Source of the DNA: CAYGHG01 sp964349515
GTDB taxonomy: Bacteria; Oederibacteriota; PGYV01; CAYGHG01
DNA length: 55,556 bases
NCBI GenBank assembly: GCA_964349515.1
Contig: CAYGHG010000003.1
Coordinates: 1-55,556 of the forward strand
Direction: 5' to 3'
In this document: piece by piece, positions 32,432-41,328 of the stretch
Layout: the number at the start of each line of letters is the position of its first letter
Numbering within the stretch: the first letter of the stretch is position 1
Notes under the pieces: model-generated
The model's input: the letters and a program-made list of their open reading frames with translations, nothing else
Database searches by the model: none
What the model was told of the DNA's origin: nothing
Made by a program: the position numbers and the translations under genes

Positions 32432-33193
32432 TTACAGCCTTACAGCCACTCCGTTGTCGCGCAGGTATTCTTTTACTTTTTTCACGGAATATTCTTTGTA
32501 GTGAAATATGGAAGCGGCGAGAACCGCGTCTGCTTTGCCTTCTTTTAATACGTGCAGCATGTGGGAGGGGCCGCCTGCTCCGCCTGAGGCAATGACCGGC
32601 ACCTCGACCGCCTCAGAGACCGCGCGTGTGAGCTCCAGGTCATAGCCGCACTTTGTGCCGTCGCAGTCCATGGAGGTGAGCAGTATTTCGCCCGCGCCGA
32701 GCCGTGCTGCTTCCTTTATCCACGAGATAACGTCAATGCCGGTGTTTTTCCTGCCGCCGTGGGTATAGACCTCCCACTTTTTACCTTTAACTTTCGATTT
32801 CGCGTCAACCGCGAGCACTATGCACTGGCTGCCGAATTTCGCGGCCCCCTGCTTAATGAGCTTTGGGTTGAGGACCGCGGCTGTGTTTACAGAGGTTTTG
32901 TCCGCGCCGCTGTTTAAGATAAGCCTCATGTCCTCAACCGTGCGGATGCCTCCGCCTACGGTTAATGGTATGAAAACCTGCTCGGCTGTCCTGCGGACAA
33001 CGTCATATATGGTTTTTCTTTTTTCATGGGAAGCAGTGATGTCAAGAAATACTATCTCGTCAGCGCCGGCTTTATTGTACCTTACCGCGGCCTCTACCGG
33101 GTCGCCTGCGTCGCGCAGGTTTACGAAATTTATCCCCTTTACGACGCGGCCCTTGTTTACGTCAAGACACGGTATGATGCGCTTTGTAAGCAT
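32432..33193 (-). CDS. hisF: Imidazole glycerol phosphate synthase subunit HisF
   Basis: HisF is the cyclase subunit: with ammonia from HisH it forms IGP and AICAR from PRFAR. It is a 253-residue beta/alpha barrel. IPCLDVNKGRVVKG carries the catalytic Asp near residue 11, LTSMDCDGTKCGYDLEL the second Asp near 130, and VIASGGAGG the phosphate loop. It begins 3 bases after hisA and is the last gene of the his operon. Confidence 0.96.
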   Translation of the reverse strand: MLTKRIIPCLDVNKGRVVKGINFVNLRDAGDPVEAAVRYNKAGADEIVFLDITASHEKRKTIYDVVRRTAEQVFIPLTVGGGIRTVEDMRLILNSGADKTSVNTAAVLNPKLIKQGAAKFGSQCIVLAVDAKSKVKGKKWEVYTHGGRKNTGIDVISWIKEAARLGAGEILLTSMDCDGTKCGYDLELTRAVSEAVEVPVIASGGAGGPSHMLHVLKEGKADAVLAASIFHYKEYSVKKVKEYLRDNGVAVRL

Positions 33194-33196
33194 TAT

Positions 33197-33931
33197 TTAA
33201 TCTTCCTTTGTGGCCTTTATGGCTTCTTTGAGGTTCATCGTGCCCGTGTAGAGGGCCTTTCCGACTATTACGCCGTCTATGTTTCCATATTTTTTATTGA
33301 GTTCCATGAGCCTTTCCAGATTTTTAAGCCTGGTAACTCCGCCCGACACAATGACTTTCATAGATGTGTTTTTCAGCACTGTTTCTATTGATTTAAAGTT
33401 CGGCCCCTTGAGCACTCCGTCGCGGTTAATGTCTGTGTAAACTATCCTTTTTACACCTTTCTTTTCCATTTCCTTTACGAAATCAAGCGTCTTTAACTGG
33501 GTTATGTCTTTCCATCCCTTAACCGCTATGTAGCCGTCTTTGGCGTCCACGCCCACCACTATTTTATCACGGTATTTTTCTATCATTTCTTCAAGAAAAG
33601 TACCGTTTCCTATTGCCGAGGTTGAAAGTATCACTCTCTTTACGTCAGCTTTTACATACTTTTTAATCTCTTCCTCGGTTCGGATGCCACCTCCGACCTC
33701 AATCTTGATGCGCAGCTCTTTTGCAATTTTTAATATTATGTCCATGTTCTTGGTCTTGCCTGTAAGCGCGCCGTCAAGGTCAACGACGTGTATCAGCCTC
33801 GCTCCCTGTATCTGCCACAGTTTTGCCATTTCAACGGGTTCATTGGAGTAAACAGTCTCGTCACGCACGTCCCCCATGATCAGCCTTACGCACTTTCCTC
33901 TTCTGATGTCAATTGCCGGTAAAATCTGCAT
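33197..33931 (-). CDS. hisA: ProFAR isomerase HisA
   Basis: HisA isomerises ProFAR to PRFAR in histidine synthesis. It is a 244-residue beta/alpha barrel, homologous to HisF. Motifs are LPAIDIRRGKCVRL (Asp near residue 8), VGGGIRTEEEIKKY, IVYTDINRDGVLKG (second Asp) and VIVSGGVTRL. It follows hisH after a 71-base gap that contains tandem repeats. A PriA-type dual role in tryptophan synthesis is not suggested by the sequence. Confidence 0.95.
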   Translation of the reverse strand: MQILPAIDIRRGKCVRLIMGDVRDETVYSNEPVEMAKLWQIQGARLIHVVDLDGALTGKTKNMDIILKIAKELRIKIEVGGGIRTEEEIKKYVKADVKRVILSTSAIGNGTFLEEMIEKYRDKIVVGVDAKDGYIAVKGWKDITQLKTLDFVKEMEKKGVKRIVYTDINRDGVLKGPNFKSIETVLKNTSMKVIVSGGVTRLKNLERLMELNKKYGNIDGVIVGKALYTGTMNLKEAIKATKED

Positions 33932-33972
33932 TTTTAAGCTCCCTGTAAAATATAGTTAATGAGACAGCAATT

Positions 33973-34028
33973 CCTTACTTCTGTCTCCTTACTTCTGTCT
34001 CCTTACTTTTGTCTCCTGTCTTCTGTCT
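33973..34028 (-). repeat. 14-bp tandem repeat overlapping the hisH stop
   Basis: Four consecutive 14-bp units (on the minus strand AGACAGAAGTAAGG; the fourth, AGACAGAAGACAGG, is the most diverged). The hisH stop TAA lies in the third unit and the last seven or so hisH residues are encoded by the array. Confidence 0.88.
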
Positions 34029-34662
34029 TTGATTTACTTTTCTTTTCCATGCACTTCCTGTAAAAATTCCCGTATATCTTCAGCGCGGGTTCCCCGCTTT
34101 TTTCCGGATGAAACTGGAATCCGCAGACATTACCCTGTTCCACAGACGAGGCAAACTTGATGCCGCCGTATTCCGTCGAAGTAAGAATGCATTCTTTATT
34201 TCCGGGTATCACCCTGTACGAGTGAACGAAGTAGTAAAGGTAATTGTCCTTTATGCCTTTAAGAAGCGTGCTTTTTTTTTCTATTTTGCCGTGATTCCAG
34301 CCCATATGGGGTATTTTCAGGCCTTTCCCCGTAAACCGCCTGACTGTGCCGCTTATCAGCCCGAGGCCTTTGTGTTTTCCGAATTCCTCGCTTTCATCAA
34401 ACAAAAGCTGCATTCCGAGGCATATCCCCATAAACGGCACACCCTGTGCCGAACGTTGTTTAAGGAAAGAAAGAAGTTTTCGCTTTTTTATTTCCTTCAT
34501 CGCGTCATTAAAAGCGCCCACTCCCGGAAGCAAAATACCGCTGCACTTTTTGATTACAGCCGGCTTGTCTGTCAGAACCGCCGGAACTTTAACTTTTGCA
34601 AGGCCCTTCATCACGGAATGGAGGTTTCCCATCCCGTAATCTATCACTGCTATTTTTTTCAT
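34003..34662 (-). CDS. hisH: Imidazole glycerol phosphate synthase subunit HisH
   Basis: HisH is the glutaminase partner of HisF. It has 219 residues from the ATG at 34662, which overlaps the hisB stop as ATGA. GVPFMGICLGMQLLF carries the nucleophile Cys and VCGFQFHPEKSG the His/Glu pair. The C-terminal tail KKSKSKTEDRRQK is charged and partly made by a 14-bp tandem repeat that contains the stop codon, so the tail is probably a repeat-borne addition and not part of the fold. Confidence 0.95.
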   Translation of the reverse strand: MKKIAVIDYGMGNLHSVMKGLAKVKVPAVLTDKPAVIKKCSGILLPGVGAFNDAMKEIKKRKLLSFLKQRSAQGVPFMGICLGMQLLFDESEEFGKHKGLGLISGTVRRFTGKGLKIPHMGWNHGKIEKKSTLLKGIKDNYLYYFVHSYRVIPGNKECILTSTEYGGIKFASSVEQGNVCGFQFHPEKSGEPALKIYGNFYRKCMEKKSKSKTEDRRQK

Positions 34663-35255
34663 CAAAGCTTTCCTTTTGTGCTCATCACCGAACTGCCCGT
34701 TATTTCAACAGCCTGTTTGAGTGCTATTGCAAAACCCTTGAAAATCGACTCTATGATATGGTGCGTGTTTTTACCCTTTAATTTGTCTATGTGCAGTGTC
34801 ACGGCAGCGCCGCGCACGAATCCGTTGAAAAACTCTTCTACCAGTTCCGTGTCAAAAGTCCCTATTTTAGCGCACGGCAGTTTTACCTTGTAATCAATGA
34901 ACGCGCGGCCCGAGAGGTCGATCACTACCCTTACCAGCGCTTCGTCAAGCACGCCGGCAGAACCGAAACGCCGCACGCCTTTTTTGTCGCCGAGGGCTTC
35001 TTTTAGCGCGGTTCCTATCGATATGCCCAGATCCTCAGCCAGATGGTGGGAATCTATTTCAACATCACCCTTTGCTTCAATTTCAATGCTTATGCCGCTG
35101 TGTTTTGAGAGCTGCTCCAGCATGTGGGTAAGAAAGGGCTCATTAGTCTTTATTTTATATTTACCCCTGCCGTCTACGCTTAAACGCAGAATTATCTCTG
35201 TTTCCTTTGTTTTCCTCTTAACCGAGGCTTTTCTGTTCTTTCTGCCTGAAGCCAT
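34662..35255 (-). CDS. hisB: Imidazoleglycerol-phosphate dehydratase
   Basis: HisB dehydrates IGP to imidazole-acetol phosphate. It has 197 residues, is monofunctional, and lacks the HisN phosphatase half found in E. coli. The two manganese-binding motifs are DSHHLAEDLGISIG and HHIIESIFKGFA, and LDEALVRVVIDLSGR lies between them. The ATG at 35255 overlaps the hisC2 stop. A basic 12-residue N-terminal lead precedes the conserved fold. Confidence 0.95.
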   Translation of the reverse strand: MASGRKNRKASVKRKTKETEIILRLSVDGRGKYKIKTNEPFLTHMLEQLSKHSGISIEIEAKGDVEIDSHHLAEDLGISIGTALKEALGDKKGVRRFGSAGVLDEALVRVVIDLSGRAFIDYKVKLPCAKIGTFDTELVEEFFNGFVRGAAVTLHIDKLKGKNTHHIIESIFKGFAIALKQAVEITGSSVMSTKGKL

Positions 35256-36307
35256 CACACACCTCTTGCGAGTATTTTCATTATCAGCCTGTTTTCAGCA
35301 GGTTTTCCGACTGTAATCCTTGCAAAGCCTTTTGCCGCACCGTTGTTGAATATTCTAATAGAAACCCCCCTCTTTTGAAAGAGCTTTTTTAACGCCAAGG
35401 GGTCCTGCGCCTTAAAATAGAAAAAGTTTGCACTGCTATCCGCGCTTCCAAGTTTTTGTTGGAAGAACTTTCGCATTTTTTCCCGCTCGCTTATGATTGA
35501 ACTGACACTCTTTTGTATCTCTTTTTCATGTTTCAATCCCGCGAGAGCCGCCTTTATCGTCAGGGTGTTGATGTTATAGGGCAGTTTTACCTTATTGACG
35601 GCTTCGGTAATCTCTTTTGAAGCCGCCATGTAACCGAGCCTTATTCCCGCCATCGAAAAAGCCTTTGAAAAAGTGCGCATGACCACGAGATTTTCATGTT
35701 TTTTCATTTCAGATACGAAGGTTTTCCCCGAAAATTCATGATAAGCCTCATCGCAGACTACAATTGCCCCGCTGCGTTTTATTATTTCGAGTATTTTCTT
35801 TCTGTCAAAACAATTGCCCGTAGGGTTGTTTGGGTAAGCCAGAAATACAAATTTTGCCCTGTTTTTCTTTGCCTGCCTTATCACCTCTTCGGCGTCCAAA
35901 TCATGTTCTTTTCCGAGAGGCGCCTCTATTACTTTTGCGCCGGCAATTTTCGCAAGTATTGAATACATCTCAAAAGATGGCGCAGGCACTATGACGCTGT
36001 CCCCCTCTGAAACGAACGCGAGCAAAAGACAGTACAAAAGTTCATCAGAGCCGTTCCCGAGAGTTATAAGTTCCGGCTGGGTTTTAAGCCTTGCCGCCAG
36101 TTTACGTTTCAGTTCGTCAGGTACTTTTGGGTAGCGGTTAAAGGGCATTGCCGCTATTTCCTTCATTATCTGCCTGCGCACGGATGAGGGTATGTCATAA
36201 TTATTTTCATTTGAATCAACCTTGACAGCTGCTTTTACGAGGCCGGGGGAATAGGCGGCAAGCCCTCTCACGGCGGGCTTTATCATCAGTTTTATCCTGT
36301 TTTTCAT
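35255..36307 (-). CDS. hisC: Histidinol-phosphate aminotransferase (HisC paralogue 2)
   Basis: This PLP enzyme makes histidinol phosphate. It has 350 residues. Motifs are VDSNENNYDIPS, LGNGSDELLYCLLLAF, FLAYPNNPTGN, VVCDEAYHEFSG and MRTFSKAFSMAGIRLGYM. It sits between hisD and hisB with 4-base overlaps on both sides, so it is the dedicated histidine-pathway enzyme, whereas the paralogue at 15956 belongs to the aromatic operon. Confidence 0.94.
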   Translation of the reverse strand: MKNRIKLMIKPAVRGLAAYSPGLVKAAVKVDSNENNYDIPSSVRRQIMKEIAAMPFNRYPKVPDELKRKLAARLKTQPELITLGNGSDELLYCLLLAFVSEGDSVIVPAPSFEMYSILAKIAGAKVIEAPLGKEHDLDAEEVIRQAKKNRAKFVFLAYPNNPTGNCFDRKKILEIIKRSGAIVVCDEAYHEFSGKTFVSEMKKHENLVVMRTFSKAFSMAGIRLGYMAASKEITEAVNKVKLPYNINTLTIKAALAGLKHEKEIQKSVSSIISEREKMRKFFQQKLGSADSSANFFYFKAQDPLALKKLFQKRGVSIRIFNNGAAKGFARITVGKPAENRLIMKILARGV

Positions 36308-37560
36308 TTCTGCCTTCTCACCCTGATGCTCATCATGTGGTTATTAAGCGTCTCTGTCCCTGCCATAAGCTCGGCGTCCGGACCGAATGTTTCAATCGCG
36401 GCTTTTGAGCATTTTACTATGTGAGTGTGCTTCATGAAATCCAGTACAGATAAAGCCGAGAAAAACCTGGCAGTCCCATTTGTCGGCAGTATGTGGTTTG
36501 AACCGGCCATGTAATCGCCAAAAGCCACGGGCGAATAATTCCCCTCAAATATGGCCGGCGAATTTGTTATCTGTTTTATTATTGAACCGGAGTTTTTCGC
36601 AAACACTGCGAGGTGCTCGGGAGCTTTGTATTCGGCGAGCATGACAGCCTCTTTCATGTTTTTTACGGTTATTATCGTTACATCAGCGGTACTTCCTGTT
36701 TTGTGGCGGATAAATAGCGCTTCCACGGCGTCAGCAACTGCTTTGGAATCTGTAATAAGCAGCGAGTGCCCGCCGGTATGCTCTGCCTGCGCCATAAGGT
36801 CGTAATAAATGAAAAGAGGGGCAGCTGTCTTGTCCGCGATTATTGTTATCTCAGACGGCCCGCTTATCGCGTCTATGCCGATTTTGCCGAAAAGCCTGCG
36901 CTTTGCCATGGTGGAGTATATGTTTCCCGGCCCTGCCACCTTATCAACTTTTGTTATGGATTGAGTCCCGAGCGCAAGCGCCGCCACGGCCTGAGCCCCG
37001 CCCACTCTATATATTTCCGATACTCCCGCCATGTACGCTGCCGCGAGTATGTAGGGATTTACCTCGCCTTTGCACCGCGGGGGCGACACTATTACTATTC
37101 TTTTAACGCCGGCTTCAACAGCGGGCACTGCCGCCATGAAAACGGTGGAAAAAAGAGGCGCCTGCCCGCCGGGAATGTAAATCCCTGCTGAATTCACAGG
37201 TATGTATTTATGCCTGACTGTATAACCCCTGTTTTTGTATGTATAGTCTTTTATGGATTTTCTCTGAAGCCGGTGGTAAGCCCTGATGTGCGACAGTGCT
37301 GTCTCCATGGCCTTTTTCAGTTTCCGGTCAAGACTAGAATAACTTTTTTTTATAAGTGCAGCCGGAACCCTAAAGGCCGCGGGCGCAACGCCGTCAAGTT
37401 TGAGGCTTAGTTCTTTAAGCGCCAAATCGCCTTTTTTTGCAACCTGCCCTATGATTTCGTCAACTGCCGCAGGGATTTCTTCGCTGCTTTTGTTAATTCT
37501 ATCTATGAGCGCGAGCGTATCTTTTTTTGCAGCCGCGCTGTATTTAATCCTTTTTATCAT
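36304..37560 (-). CDS. hisD: Histidinol dehydrogenase
   Basis: HisD oxidises histidinol to histidine in two NAD-dependent steps. It has 418 residues from the ATG at 37560, 6 bases after AAAGGTG. VAGPGNIYSTMAKRRLFG, AISGPSEITIIAD, LMAQAEHTGGHSLLIT (zinc ligands) and PTNGTARFFSALSV are visible. The start lies 17 bases inside the preceding phosphatase gene, so translation is coupled to it. It is the first enzyme gene of the his block. hisG, hisE and a histidinol phosphatase are absent from the window. Confidence 0.95.
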   Translation of the reverse strand: MIKRIKYSAAAKKDTLALIDRINKSSEEIPAAVDEIIGQVAKKGDLALKELSLKLDGVAPAAFRVPAALIKKSYSSLDRKLKKAMETALSHIRAYHRLQRKSIKDYTYKNRGYTVRHKYIPVNSAGIYIPGGQAPLFSTVFMAAVPAVEAGVKRIVIVSPPRCKGEVNPYILAAAYMAGVSEIYRVGGAQAVAALALGTQSITKVDKVAGPGNIYSTMAKRRLFGKIGIDAISGPSEITIIADKTAAPLFIYYDLMAQAEHTGGHSLLITDSKAVADAVEALFIRHKTGSTADVTIITVKNMKEAVMLAEYKAPEHLAVFAKNSGSIIKQITNSPAIFEGNYSPVAFGDYMAGSNHILPTNGTARFFSALSVLDFMKHTHIVKCSKAAIETFGPDAELMAGTETLNNHMMSIRVRRQK

Positions 37561-39940
37561 TTTTTTCACCTTTTATCCCTGCATCTTCTTCCTGCGCCGT
37601 TTCATTTTCAGCTGCAGAAGCCTCCGGTTCTGCATGCGTCCTTTCAGCAGAATATGCTTTTCTTTTTTTGACATTGGTCAGGTTGACCCTCTTTAATTCT
37701 TTGTCTATGAGCAAAGCCTCCACTTCTATGCCAAGCACTTCGCCGAGCGTTTTGGCGTAGCCCGCGCCGTTTAACTGCGGGCTTTTAATGACAAGCTTCA
37801 TCAGCGCTTTTTTCAGGTCAAAAGTCAGGAATTTTATCTTTTCAACGCCGGCGTTCTGTTTGGATGTGATTCTAAGTTTTTTTATGTCTTTCAAGCTTAT
37901 ACCGAGCTTTTTCTCTATATCTTTTGCTTTCATTTTTTTCTTTTTAAGTTTTTCCGCCTCTTTAAGCATCTTATTAAGCACTGCGCCTTCCGTCTTCTTT
38001 TCCTTTATGATGACGAGCGTGATGTCGTCATTTTGCGGGTAGCCCTGGGTAAAATCCCGCAGCTCGTTATTTATTGCGTCAATAATTTCGGCGGATTTCA
38101 GCCCGGCGCATTTTATGATTGCCTCAACAAAACGTTTTTCACCGTACTGTTCTCTTTTTCCGTTCATCGCCTCGGTTATGCCGTCGGTGTAAACGGCAAT
38201 CAAATCGTCCTTTTCAAGCTTAACGGTCTCCTCAACCATAACTTTTTTAAAGAGATCCTCGTCCGGCAGGTTTATTCCCAGCGGAAAACCTTTTGGTTTG
38301 ACATAATATACCTTTTTTTCTTTTGCCCTGTAAAGAATCAGCGCATCGTGGCCTGCGCTCGCAAAATTTATCCTTCTGGTTACAGAGTCAAGCACCAGGT
38401 AAAAAGCGGTTACAAACATGCCTTTGCGCATGTCTTCCTTGACGAAAGTGTTTACTTTGGTCAGTACGCTTTTGGCTGATTTGTTCATATGCGCGACCAG
38501 GCGCATGACCGTCCTGGTAATGGTCATGACCAGAGAGCCGGGCACGCCTTTGCCTGATACGTCCGCCACCACAACGCCTATCAGCCTTGTGCCTACCTTC
38601 ATGACGTCATAATAGTCGCCGCCTACTTCTTTTGCCGAGCGGTAAAGCGCCGAGATGTCAAACCCTTCGGTTTCCGGCAGCTGTTTTGGAAGCAGTGTGT
38701 GCTGTATTTCCTTTGCAACAGCTATTTCCTTCTGAAGTTTTTCCTGCTCTATCAGGGACTCCTGCGCGCCTTTGAACTTTACCGCCATATCGTTGAAAGC
38801 CCGGGCAATCTGCGAGAACTCGTCCTCGCCTTCTAACTCAATCCTGTGGTCAAGCCTGCCGTCGCCTATCGCGCGCACGCCTTCGCGCAGAGTCATAATG
38901 GGTTTGGTGAGCATGCCAAGCAGTATATAAATCCCGACAGCCGAAGCCAGAAAAACAAGGCCGCTCATAAATGCCAGATTAAACTTTTTCCCCTCCATAA
39001 CGCGCGAGAGCATCTTTTCAGGAACTACAATATATGCGGTCCCGAGTTTTTCACCTTTAAAAACCACTTCAGAAGATATTTCATATCTTTTTAAATACCG
39101 TTTTACCGATGCCCCCTGTATTTCAGCCGAACTGAAAGGTTTTTCCTTTTCAGAGTGCACCGAGTATATTTTTTTAACGTCGTTATGGGCTATTATCGTG
39201 CCTTCAGCGTCTGCCACAAACAGTTCTCCTATGCCTTCATTGCTGAACTGTATTTCCCTGAGCACTTTAAGAAGCTGAAGGTAATTGCCTTTTAACAGCC
39301 GTTCCTTGCTTGATTCGGCAATGGAGCGGGTGAGTTCGGCGTTATACTGCAAAAACCTGTTTTTCAGCCCTTCTCTCTCGTGGTTTACAAAAAAAACATA
39401 AGAAGAAGCTATAAGCACAAGTATAAAAACCGTTGTAGCAAGTACAAAGCGCTCCCGCACGCTGCGTATCGGGCTTGAAAGTTTTTTGAAAAAATCAGCA
39501 ACAGTAGGTTTTGAATAATACTTGACCAGGTGAAGTTCGTTGCCTCTTTCAGTTATCTTATAACTGCTTTTATCCGTGAGTTTTCTGATAATCCAGAGCC
39601 CGAGGCCCCCTTTTTTTCCTATGTTCACATAGTGATTTAAATCCGGGGTCCTGAAGCTTTCCCAATTAAAGCTTCTTCCCGTATCTATCACGGTTATGTA
39701 CAACCCCTTTTTTCTGGCCTGAATTTCAAAGGCCATATCGCCTTCAGCCTCCCTGTATGCATGTTTTATAAGATTCGCACACACCTCGTCTATGACAACA
39801 GCAAGATTGTTCATGTCTTTGTAGGAAAAATTATTATCGAGGGCTATTTTTCTAACCTGCTCTTTTACATCGTTTAGATAGGCGGGCTTGGCCGGGTAAG
39901 CGAACTTGTATTCCGCAAAGAGTTCGTTCTTAAAAAACAT
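37544..39940 (-). CDS. Membrane-bound anti-sigma-kinase-like / PP2C phosphatase fusion
   Basis: The 798 residues read as follows. An RsbW/SpoIIAB-like GHKL ATPase domain comes first (1-145; DEVCANLIKHAY, VIDTGRSF, GGLGLWIIRK). Then TM1 (165-185), an extracytoplasmic sensor of about 135 residues, TM2 (322-343), HAMP (344-396), a short coiled coil, and a SpoIIE/RsbU-type PP2C phosphatase (about 405-647; GGDYYD, ADVSGKGVPG, SAGHD, YTDGITEA, NDDITLV). A Lys-rich 150-residue tail ends in an acidic stretch. Kinase and phosphatase in one chain suggest a self-contained partner-switch input acting on a STAS protein encoded elsewhere (inference). It shares 4-base-scale junctions with hisD and the PorV gene. 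Confidence 0.87.
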   Translation of the reverse strand: MFFKNELFAEYKFAYPAKPAYLNDVKEQVRKIALDNNFSYKDMNNLAVVIDEVCANLIKHAYREAEGDMAFEIQARKKGLYITVIDTGRSFNWESFRTPDLNHYVNIGKKGGLGLWIIRKLTDKSSYKITERGNELHLVKYYSKPTVADFFKKLSSPIRSVRERFVLATTVFILVLIASSYVFFVNHEREGLKNRFLQYNAELTRSIAESSKERLLKGNYLQLLKVLREIQFSNEGIGELFVADAEGTIIAHNDVKKIYSVHSEKEKPFSSAEIQGASVKRYLKRYEISSEVVFKGEKLGTAYIVVPEKMLSRVMEGKKFNLAFMSGLVFLASAVGIYILLGMLTKPIMTLREGVRAIGDGRLDHRIELEGEDEFSQIARAFNDMAVKFKGAQESLIEQEKLQKEIAVAKEIQHTLLPKQLPETEGFDISALYRSAKEVGGDYYDVMKVGTRLIGVVVADVSGKGVPGSLVMTITRTVMRLVAHMNKSAKSVLTKVNTFVKEDMRKGMFVTAFYLVLDSVTRRINFASAGHDALILYRAKEKKVYYVKPKGFPLGINLPDEDLFKKVMVEETVKLEKDDLIAVYTDGITEAMNGKREQYGEKRFVEAIIKCAGLKSAEIIDAINNELRDFTQGYPQNDDITLVIIKEKKTEGAVLNKMLKEAEKLKKKKMKAKDIEKKLGISLKDIKKLRITSKQNAGVEKIKFLTFDLKKALMKLVIKSPQLNGAGYAKTLGEVLGIEVEALLIDKELKRVNLTNVKKRKAYSAERTHAEPEASAAENETAQEEDAGIKGEKNDKKD

Positions 39941-41328
39941 CAGCGGTTCTCCTTTGTTTCTATTTCCCTGATTAACGAATTAACTTCCTTGAGGTTGTCT
40001 ATGGCAAGTTTATTATATTGGTCAATCTCCAGAATTTTCATCCAGGCCGCACGCGCGCCTTCATAGTTTTCCTTTAAATACAGCTCAACGCCTTCTTTGT
40101 ACAGAGCGATTATCGCAGCGCTGTATTTGGCGGCCTTAGAGTTCTCCGACATACTTTTTATCAGCGATATGTAGTAGGCGGTATTCATGTACTGCGGGTC
40201 CATTTTTCTTACAGCTTCAAACTCCAACAGCGCGGTTGCGTAATCATATTCATAGTACAGCTCCAATCCCCTGGCATAACGTGCGGCTTTCTGCTGTTCT
40301 TTACGCTGCGCCTCGCCCGTGAGTCTGTCTATCCTGTCACGCATATCTTTTAACTCTTTCGCGGCAAACAGCCTTGCTTCCCTTTCTATCTGTTTCCTGC
40401 GGTTTTCTTCTATATTGGCGCGCTCCTCAAATATGTCCCCGCCAAATCTGTACTTAAGAGACACTCTGTGCTGGAAGCCCGGTTCTGCAACAAAAAAACC
40501 GTAATCAACAGCGCCGTACCCGGGTATTTCAATGCCGAGCCCCGCGGAAAAAATCATATCAGTATTAAAGCCTATTCTTAATGAAAAAACCTTGTAGATT
40601 ATCGTATTAATTCCCGCACTTATCTGAGGCCCGGCGTTAAATGCCCATCCTGCGTCAAGATACCCCTCTGCACTGATATCTTCCGTGACCCCCCTTTTGT
40701 AACATCCTGACAGCATCAGCACTACGGGAAAATCTCCGGGCTGTGACTCAAGTTTTATTGAAGGGCCGAAAATATTTCTAACAGCCAGCCCGGCATCAAA
40801 CGAATGCTCTTCATCCTTAAAAACCGCATACACCGCACCCAAATCAACCCCGAATCCCGTATCGGAATAACCGCCAAGAAAGTGAAAACTGTATTTAATG
40901 CCCGCCCCCAGCTTTCCGTCAAGAAACCCCATACCCCAGCCTGCGTATATCTCACCGATATTCTGATTTTCCTGCGATAAAATTACACTTTCAGAATCTC
41001 TAAAATCAATACCCGCGGTAGTTATTAACGCGGCTGATATACCGAAAACACCGAGTTCCAGAGTGGAAAGCCCGAACACAAGATAACTGTAATATGTGTC
41101 AGGCATAAGCGGGGAAAAAGAGGCATGTATTTCATTTTTGGAAAGCCCATACAGCGTCGCGGGGTTAAAAAACATGGCAGCCGCGTCATCTGACGCCGAG
41201 GAATAGGCCCCTCCAAGCGACTGTGCCTTTACGTTTGTACCTATGTCAAGCGGGCTTGTAAGCCCCTGAGAGGCATATATCCACACGGAAAAAAACATCC
41301 CAAACAGGCATAAAATACCCCTTTTCAT
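39940..41328 (-). CDS. PorV/PorQ-like outer-membrane protein with C-terminal TPR
   Basis: This 462-residue protein has a signal peptide (about 1-20). The N-terminal barrel segment has the PorV/PorQ mark SLGGAYSSASDDAAAMFFNP and continues to about residue 285. A charged coiled coil follows (RANIEENRRKQIEREARLFA), then TPR-like repeats (ALLEFEAVRKMDPQYMNTAY, then YEGARAAWMKILEIDQYNKL). Joining such a barrel to a TPR tail is not the plain PorV layout. Its start overlaps the rnr stop by 4 bases. It probably sits in the outer membrane and scaffolds periplasmic partners (inference). Confidence 0.78.
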   Translation of the reverse strand: MKRGILCLFGMFFSVWIYASQGLTSPLDIGTNVKAQSLGGAYSSASDDAAAMFFNPATLYGLSKNEIHASFSPLMPDTYYSYLVFGLSTLELGVFGISAALITTAGIDFRDSESVILSQENQNIGEIYAGWGMGFLDGKLGAGIKYSFHFLGGYSDTGFGVDLGAVYAVFKDEEHSFDAGLAVRNIFGPSIKLESQPGDFPVVLMLSGCYKRGVTEDISAEGYLDAGWAFNAGPQISAGINTIIYKVFSLRIGFNTDMIFSAGLGIEIPGYGAVDYGFFVAEPGFQHRVSLKYRFGGDIFEERANIEENRRKQIEREARLFAAKELKDMRDRIDRLTGEAQRKEQQKAARYARGLELYYEYDYATALLEFEAVRKMDPQYMNTAYYISLIKSMSENSKAAKYSAAIIALYKEGVELYLKENYEGARAAWMKILEIDQYNKLAIDNLKEVNSLIREIETKENR

